This document shows, in pieces, positions 1 to 3,793 of a DNA stretch of 6,130 bases. Position numbers and translations under genes: made by a program. Position 1 is the stretch's first letter, and the number at the start of each line of letters is the position of its first letter. This stretch comes from an uncultured Planctomycetaceae bacterium (GTDB lineage Bacteria > Planctomycetota > Planctomycetia > Pirellulales > UBA1268). The DNA is taken from the NCBI GenBank assembly GCA_903958265.1, contig CAJBSQ010000483.1, positions 1 to 6,130 on the forward strand, given 5' to 3'. The notes under the pieces are model-generated. The model had not been told where the DNA came from, made no database searches, and saw only the letters and a program-made list of their open reading frames with translations.

Positions 1-1
1 C

Positions 2-1642
2 ACGATCGACCCAGGCGACACCGTGCTCCTGAACGACGGCGCGACCGTGTCGGGCGATACCATCACCGACAACGGCACGCTGCAGTTCAACCAGACGGGA
101 GCCCTCACAATCAGCAACACCATCTCAGGCACTGGCACGCTCTCGCTGACGAACTCAGGCACGCTCAACCTGAGCGGCACGACAGTCGCCAACGCTACCA
201 TTGTCCTCGACATGGCGACCTCCGTGTCGGCGGGGTTGCTGCAGATTCGTTCGGGAATTGGACAACTCCGCATCGGCAGCAGCGGCACCGGCACGCTCAG
301 CGTGAACGGTGGCAGCGTCACCGGTTTGGGAGGCTTTCTCGGCTTCAATGCCGGCAGTGTCGGGCTCGCGACGGTGTCGAGTGGCACGTGGGCCACGACC
401 GGCAACATGACCGTGGGCCGAATCGGCATCGGAATGCTGGACGTCTACGGCGGCCGCGTCACCAGCGATTTTGCCGATATCGGTGCCCAATCCGGCGGTT
501 ATGGGTCCGTCACGGTCTCGAGCGGCACGTTGTCCATGAACCGTTACGTCACCGTCGGCAGGTCAGGCACCGGCAGGCTCAACGTCACCGGCGGCCTTCT
601 CATGAACTTGAGCGGCACAATTGGGGCTGCTGCCGGGGGGCTCGGCACGGCCGAGGTATCAGGCGGCACTTGGTCCAACAGCGGCGACCTCGTCGTCGGT
701 GCGAGCGGCACAGGCACGCTCACCATGACGGGCGGCCTCGTGACCGTTGGCGGGACGCTCTCCAAGGGAGGTGCCGGCACGATCAACCTCAACTCTGGCG
801 GCACACTCCGAATAGGCATCGGCGGCACGACCGGCGTCCTCCTCGGCGGAACTGGCAGCCTCGTCAACAACGGCACGCTGATCTTCAACCGGTCCGACGC
901 CTCGACCTACTCGGGCGATCTCAGCGGCTCCGGGGCGGTCGCGACGCAAGGCGCGGGGCAACTCACGCTTGCGGGTGCCAACTCCTACTCAGGCCTTACC
1001 ACGATCTCGGCGGGCACCATCGCCCTCTCGGGCGCGGGCTCGATCGGCACGGGTGGCCTGAACCTCGGCACCACCGGCAGCCCCGGCGTGTTCGATCTCT
1101 TGGGCCTCACCGCGAGCAGCTATTCACTGCCTTCCTCGGCCGCCCTCGCTGGCGTGGGCACGATCTCGGGCAATGGTAAGTCACTCGCCGTGCTCGGGTC
1201 GCTAGCGCCGGGCAACAGCGCCGGCACGATCACCGTTGGCACTGGCCTCGCGCTCGACCTCTCAAACTCGGGCACCAGCCTGTTTGAGATCACGAGCCCG
1301 GCCTTCACCGCCGGCACCTTCGATCTCGTGAACGGCGACGGCAGCGTGGTCTTCGGCGGGATTCTCGACCTCGCCTTCAGCGGCGGCTCCTACGCCGACG
1401 GCACGGATGTGCTGCAGATCTTCGCCAACACGGGCGGCCGCTCGGGCACCTTCTCGGCGGTGAATGCCACCGGCCTCGCGGCAGGCCAGTCGGCCACGTT
1501 CAACCCGGCGACGGGCACCATCAGCGTGGTCCCCGAACCCTCGACCTACGTCATCGCGGGGCTCTCCAGCGTCGGCCTTGCCGGGATGATGCGGTGCCGG
1601 AAGCGGCGGGCGGCGAAATCGGGGACGGGAGCGATGTGCTAA
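2..1642 (+). CDS. PEP-CTERM beta-repeat surface protein (5' truncated)
   Basis: Exported surface or matrix protein with no catalytic motif. The reading frame is open to the left edge; a GTG at 23 is available, but upstream codons (TIDPGDTV) continue the same beta-repeat style, so the true start lies outside the window. Residues below are counted from that GTG (539 aa). Residues 1-87 are Thr/Gly/Asn-rich beta repeats. Residues 88-228 are three 47-residue tandem units, with a partial fourth from 229. Around 307-336, LTLAGANSYSGLTTISAGT matches the autotransporter-associated beta-strand repeat pattern. A segment with APGNSAGT near 396-402 is common before PEP-CTERM ends. The C-terminus has VPEPSTY (503-509), a hydrophobic stretch and a basic cluster (RCRKRR), the classic PEP-CTERM sorting signal cut by an exosortase. 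No autotransporter beta-barrel is present. The last residues, KSGTGAMC, come from a dispersed DNA repeat, and the stop lies in its hairpin loop. Family assignment is firm; the ligand or role is unknown. Confidence 0.93.
   Translation, partial: TIDPGDTVLLNDGATVSGDTITDNGTLQFNQTGALTISNTISGTGTLSLTNSGTLNLSGTTVANATIVLDMATSVSAGLLQIRSGIGQLRIGSSGTGTLSVNGGSVTGLGGFLGFNAGSVGLATVSSGTWATTGNMTVGRIGIGMLDVYGGRVTSDFADIGAQSGGYGSVTVSSGTLSMNRYVTVGRSGTGRLNVTGGLLMNLSGTIGAAAGGLGTAEVSGGTWSNSGDLVVGASGTGTLTMTGGLVTVGGTLSKGGAGTINLNSGGTLRIGIGGTTGVLLGGTGSLVNNGTLIFNRSDASTYSGDLSGSGAVATQGAGQLTLAGANSYSGLTTISAGTIALSGAGSIGTGGLNLGTTGSPGVFDLLGLTASSYSLPSSAALAGVGTISGNGKSLAVLGSLAPGNSAGTITVGTGLALDLSNSGTSLFEITSPAFTAGTFDLVNGDGSVVFGGILDLAFSGGSYADGTDVLQIFANTGGRSGTFSAVNATGLAAGQSATFNPATGTISVVPEPSTYVIAGLSSVGLAGMMRCRKRRAAKSGTGAMC
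284..706 (+). repeat. Three 47-residue (141-bp) tandem repeats inside the beta-repeat gene
   Basis: Three consecutive in-frame units of exactly 47 codons each (284-424, 425-565, 566-706), with a degenerate fourth starting at 707. Each opens with G-[TI]-G-x-L-x-V-x-G-G, has a middle AT/VT-VSSGT or AEVSGGT strand, and closes with TVGR or VVGA. The DNA has diverged between units while length and the Gly framework are kept, as expected for a stacked beta-solenoid under structural selection rather than a recent duplication. Read directly from the translation; the solenoid fold is an inference. Confidence 0.85.
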
Positions 1643-1660
1643 AAACTGCTCCCGTCCCCG
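1615..1660 (+). repeat. GC-rich repeat copy A: 13-bp hairpin at the end of the beta-repeat gene
   Basis: Arms 1620-1632 (CGGGGACGGGAGC) and 1648-1660 are perfect reverse complements over 13 bp, with a 15-base loop that contains the TAA stop (1640-1642). Just outside come a T-G wobble and two A-T pairs. The left arm with its flank (1615-1634) is identical over 20 bases to copy B at 2426-2445. In RNA this would be a very stable hairpin between the two plus-strand genes. It lacks a following U-run, so it is not a textbook intrinsic terminator. It could attenuate read-through or protect a 3' end (inference). It looks like a REP-type palindrome. Confidence 0.8.
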
Positions 1661-1678
1661 GTTCGCTCCCCCACAGTG

Positions 1679-1684
1679 AAAGGG
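1679..1684 (+). promoter_or_regulatory. Shine-Dalgarno-like AAAGGG for the ubiquitin-like gene
   Basis: A purine-rich AAAGGG lies 9 bases before the GTG at 1694 and shares AAGG with the Shine-Dalgarno consensus. No comparable motif precedes the alternative GTG at 1676, where the upstream bases are C-rich. This favours 1694, which also gives a compact signal peptide starting MKPTT. Modest evidence, as planctomycetes often have weak sites. Confidence 0.45.
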
Positions 1685-1693
1685 TTCTCTCTT

Positions 1694-2416
1694 GTGAAAC
1701 CAACCACCTTCGCGTTTGCGCTAGCCGCCGGGCTCGCATGCGTCGCCGACACCGTGACCGCAATGTCTGTTTACGTCTTGGATTCGACGTACTCGTCTTT
1801 GATGCTCGAAGTGGAGCCAAGCGACACCATCGAAAACGTCAAGCAAAAAGTTCAGGACTGGACGTCGATTGCTCCTACCAGCCAGTACCTCTACTTTGGC
1901 TCGACGCTTCTGGAAGATGGGTACACGCTGACCGACTACAGCATCGGGCGGGGCTCGACACTTCCGTTGGTCGCAACTGCTGCGTTCAGTTCGACGCCAC
2001 TCCCTAACGTTGTCTGGGATTTCGGTGTCAATGACATGACGGCCACTGCTGGCGTCGGGTGGACGTTATGGCAGACCGCCGGTGCTGTGGACTTGTCCTC
2101 ATATGGCTCGGGAGCCATCACGTTCAACGTCTTTGGCTACGACGGACCACTGGCCGGCATACCCGGTGGATATGACCCCACATCCTCGTACTCGTTGACG
2201 TTCCTGACGGCAACTGGAGGGATCGGCGGGTTCTCCGCCTCGCAGTTCAGCGTCACGGGGGCATTTGCGGAGAAAGCCTCTTTCACTCAGAGCGGCAACT
2301 CGCTGCTGCTCCAAATACCGGGAAGTTCTGTCCCCGAGCCTTCGACGTATGCCCTGGCTCTCGCCGGCCTCGCCTACGGAAGCTACTCGCTCTTCCGCCG
2401 TCGCCGCGCACGCTGA
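1694..2416 (+). CDS. Secreted ubiquitin-like domain protein with PEP-CTERM anchor
   Basis: A 240-residue protein in four parts. Residues 1-23 form a signal peptide (MKPTT, hydrophobic core, likely cleavage after VTA). Residues 24-93 align without gaps to ubiquitin residues 1-70, including LEVEPSDTIENVK, LEDG and STLxLV; I count 38/70 identities by hand. Residues about 94-212 are beta-rich (WDFGVND, FNVFGYDG, GGFSASQFSVTG), of a kind common in PEP-CTERM proteins and otherwise unrecognised. Residues 213-240 carry VPEPSTY, a hydrophobic stretch and RRRR, the exosortase sorting signal. So the ubiquitin fold should be exported and its protein processed at the cell envelope. The ubiquitin C-terminal LRLRGG is replaced by unrelated sequence, so conjugation is not expected. 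The gene follows the beta-repeat gene by 51 bases and may be co-transcribed despite the hairpin between them. GTG 1676 is an alternative start (246 aa). It is less GC-rich than its neighbours. Architecture is certain; function is unknown. Confidence 0.95.
   Translation: MKPTTFAFALAAGLACVADTVTAMSVYVLDSTYSSLMLEVEPSDTIENVKQKVQDWTSIAPTSQYLYFGSTLLEDGYTLTDYSIGRGSTLPLVATAAFSSTPLPNVVWDFGVNDMTATAGVGWTLWQTAGAVDLSSYGSGAITFNVFGYDGPLAGIPGGYDPTSSYSLTFLTATGGIGGFSASQFSVTGAFAEKASFTQSGNSLLLQIPGSSVPEPSTYALALAGLAYGSYSLFRRRRAR
1763..1972 (+). other. Ubiquitin-like beta-grasp domain coding segment
   Basis: Encodes the 70 residues matching ubiquitin M1 to V70. Retained: M1, V5, the run L15-K27, K29, Q31, D32, I36, P38, Q41, L43, F45, L50-G53, T55, L56, D58, Y59, I61, S65-L67, L69 and V70, including the core residues and the K27/D52 pair that packs the helix. 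Changed: K6L, K11S, K33W, K48T, K63R, L8S, I44Y, H68P. My count gives 112 G/C of 210 bases (53%), against 62-77% in sampled 60-base lines of the flanking genes. The internal ATG at 1763 matches ubiquitin's own initiator Met. Confidence 0.95.
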
Positions 2417-2425
2417 CCGTGTGTG

Positions 2426-2445
2426 GAAATCGGGGACGGGAGCGA
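2426..2445 (+). repeat. GC-rich repeat copy B, after the ubiquitin-like gene
   Basis: This 20-base stretch is identical to 1615-1634 in copy A and begins 9 bases after the TGA of the ubiquitin-like gene. Unlike copy A it has no adjacent right arm; its inverted partner is copy C about 160 bases downstream. In a transcript of the convergent gap, B and C could pair over 16 bp. Confidence 0.8.
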
Positions 2446-2620
2446 GTTTCGCTGGTCGAGAGCGCTGAGGACTGGCGATGGTCCGGGCCCTGGCATCGCC
2501 GGCATTCAGGCCATCGCGGCGGGCTCTCCGCCCGGCCCGGTGCGACACCGTCCAACTGGCTTGATCATGTCAGCCAACCGCCGACGGAAGGAGGCCTCAA
2601 TCCACTCCCGTCCCCGATTT
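2427..2620. other. Convergent intergenic block bounded by 16-bp inverted repeats (possible REP/MITE-like unit)
   Basis: Copies B and C face each other and bound a 194-base block between the 3' ends of two convergent genes. Inside is a further hairpin, GGCGATG (2474-2480) against CATCGCC (2494-2500), and a short CGGGC/GCCCG pair (2520-2524 and 2530-2534). No convincing protein is encoded and I see no flanking target-site duplication. It could be a non-autonomous mobile unit, a bidirectional terminator, or both. The right end overlaps the last codons of the peptidase gene. Confidence 0.5.
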
Positions 2621-3589
2621 TCTCGTGCCGCCGTCGGCGGCGCGGCGGGCCTGGGCATAGACCGAGGTGCGGGCGGCGCTCGTGGCCACCGGGGCGGCGG
2701 CCGGCACCGGGTTTGGTGCCGGAGCGGAATCGGGGCTCTGGCCGCGAGCGACCGCTGACCATGAGGCCGCCGGCGGAGGCACAGCCGCCGCCAGCGAGGC
2801 CGGCGGGGCCGGGCAGCCCTGCTTCACCCAGTCGAGCCAGACGTGCTGCATCTGGGCAACGCCCTTCACGCCGTAGTGTGCGGCCAGTGCGCTTGACCAG
2901 TCGTCGCTGGCGAGGCCGTCGGACACAAAGGCGACGTACTTGTGACGGCCGCCCCGCTCGATCAGGTAGCGGGCGAGCGAATAGCCCTGCGAGTAGAGGG
3001 GCAGAACATCGGCCGGGTATTCCTTCATCGCGAACATCTCGGGAAACGCGATCCCACGGCCGGTGGTCAGGAACTCGATCAGCAGCTTGTGCTGCCGGGC
3101 CCGCTCGACCGGGTGCTCCACCGTCGTGCAGGCCCCCTCGTCGGCCCAGCGGGGCAGCGGCTGGCGGAAGTGGCTGGCGAAGATCGTGTGCGTGATCTCA
3201 TGCGGGAGCACGGAGTCGAGGATCCGCTCCTCGCTTCCCTGGATCGTCATCGTCCAGTTGAAGACCTCGCCCCGATCGAACACGAAGCTTGTGGCGCCGC
3301 CGGCGCCGAGGTTCGGCGCCACCTGGGCGGTGATCGGGCACGGCCTGCTCCAGCGGGGGAGCGGGCTACCTGTCCACTCAACGGCCAGCGTATGCCGGTA
3401 CTGTTCGGCGGCGTCGCCGATCCTCCGGGCGAGCGCCTCGGTCGGAGCCTCGATGATGAAGTTCGCGGTGCGATGGCCGGCGGCCAGCGCCTCGGCCGCA
3501 GTCAACGCAACCAGCGCCGCCACGAATCCGAGCCATGCCCCGAGCCCGCGTGTCGACCGAATACCGTCGCCGATGCGTCCACACACCAT
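2597..3589 (-). CDS. Secreted MA-like (gluzincin) zinc metallopeptidase
   Basis: Probable exported zinc peptidase of the peptidase MA-like type; substrate unknown. Counting from the ATG at 3589 (330 aa): a basic N-terminus and hydrophobic segment (about residues 16-38, GAWLGFVAALVALTAAEALA) form a signal peptide or anchor. HEITH at 130-134 supplies two zinc-binding His and the catalytic Glu. WADEG at 148-152 carries the downstream Glu (151), the expected third zinc ligand in gluzincins. LYSQGYSLARYLIER near 208-222 is the helix usually seen after the active site. From about 259 the protein is a Pro/Ala-rich low-complexity tail, ending in KSGTGVD encoded by a dispersed repeat. This start is chosen because GGAGG lies 10 bases upstream and gives a normal signal peptide; an upstream ATG at 3664 would add 25 residues and an unusually long N-region. 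The gene converges on the ubiquitin-like gene. All key residues are intact, so it is probably active. Confidence 0.92.
   Translation of the reverse strand: MVCGRIGDGIRSTRGLGAWLGFVAALVALTAAEALAAGHRTANFIIEAPTEALARRIGDAAEQYRHTLAVEWTGSPLPRWSRPCPITAQVAPNLGAGGATSFVFDRGEVFNWTMTIQGSEERILDSVLPHEITHTIFASHFRQPLPRWADEGACTTVEHPVERARQHKLLIEFLTTGRGIAFPEMFAMKEYPADVLPLYSQGYSLARYLIERGGRHKYVAFVSDGLASDDWSSALAAHYGVKGVAQMQHVWLDWVKQGCPAPPASLAAAVPPPAASWSAVARGQSPDSAPAPNPVPAAAPVATSAARTSVYAQARRAADGGTRKSGTGVD
2605..2620 (-). repeat. GC-rich repeat copy C, encoding the peptidase C-terminus
   Basis: On the minus strand this reads AAATCGGGGACGGGAG, identical over 16 bases to copies A and B, then diverges (T instead of C). 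It lies within the peptidase gene and encodes its KSGTG tail, in the same reading frame used by copy A in the beta-repeat gene. Confidence 0.8.
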
Positions 3590-3599
3590 GCCTGCCGAG

Positions 3600-3604
3600 C
3601 CTCC
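3600..3604 (-). promoter_or_regulatory. Shine-Dalgarno GGAGG for the peptidase gene
   Basis: The minus strand reads GGAGG with 10 bases before the ATG at 3589. It decides the start in favour of 3589 over the in-frame ATGs at 3610 and 3664. Confidence 0.55.
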
Positions 3605-3762
3605 ATGCATCGCCGCGAACCGCGCCCGGATCCTTCCCGGACCGAAGCGGCCGCGGCCACGCATGCGTGAACCGAGCCGCCGGTTTCTTCGGCGAGGGGC
3701 AAACGGTAGCGGCGGTCTCCGTGACGAGCCAGACCGCTTTGGGCCGCGAGATCCGGCCTTGC

Positions 3763-3779
3763 GGCGGCATGATGCCGCC
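3763..3779 (-). other. Near-perfect palindrome after the large minus-strand gene
   Basis: GGCGGCAT-G-ATGCCGCC: 8-base arms around one central base, starting 14 bases past the TAG of the upstream minus-strand gene (3794-3796). As RNA it could form a 7-bp GC-rich hairpin with a 3-base loop. No U-run follows, so a terminator role is possible but not shown. The rest of the gap 3590-3793 is GC-rich and has no promoter I can recognise; it also holds adjacent palindromes at 3649-3658 and 3658-3669. Confidence 0.35.
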
Positions 3780-3793
3780 CGCAGGTCGCCACG

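Noticed and set aside
2..1642. True type V autotransporter
   Set aside because: Passenger-type repeats are present, but the C-terminus is a PEP-CTERM signal, not a beta-barrel translocator.
1620..1660. Classical intrinsic terminator
   Set aside because: The hairpin is strong but is followed by C-rich sequence instead of a U-run, and the left arm is part of a repeat found elsewhere without a paired arm.
1730..1745. Lipoprotein lipobox at GLAC in the ubiquitin-like protein's signal peptide
   Set aside because: The -3 position is Gly rather than Leu/Val/Ile, and a normal signal peptidase I site (VTA) follows; the PEP-CTERM end already supplies an anchor.
1763..1765. Internal ATG as a separate start for cytosolic ubiquitin-like protein
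   Set aside because: No Shine-Dalgarno-like sequence precedes it, and an in-frame signal peptide with a good cleavage site lies immediately upstream.
1694..2416. Member of a bacterial ubiquitin conjugation or antiphage (Bil-like) system
   Set aside because: No C-terminal Gly-Gly, no E1, E2 or JAB peptidase gene nearby, and the protein is exported.
2419..3195. Plus-strand open frame after the ubiquitin-like gene
   Set aside because: Arg/Pro/Gly-rich translation with no motif, overlapping the HEXXH peptidase on the other strand; the peptidase has clear family features.
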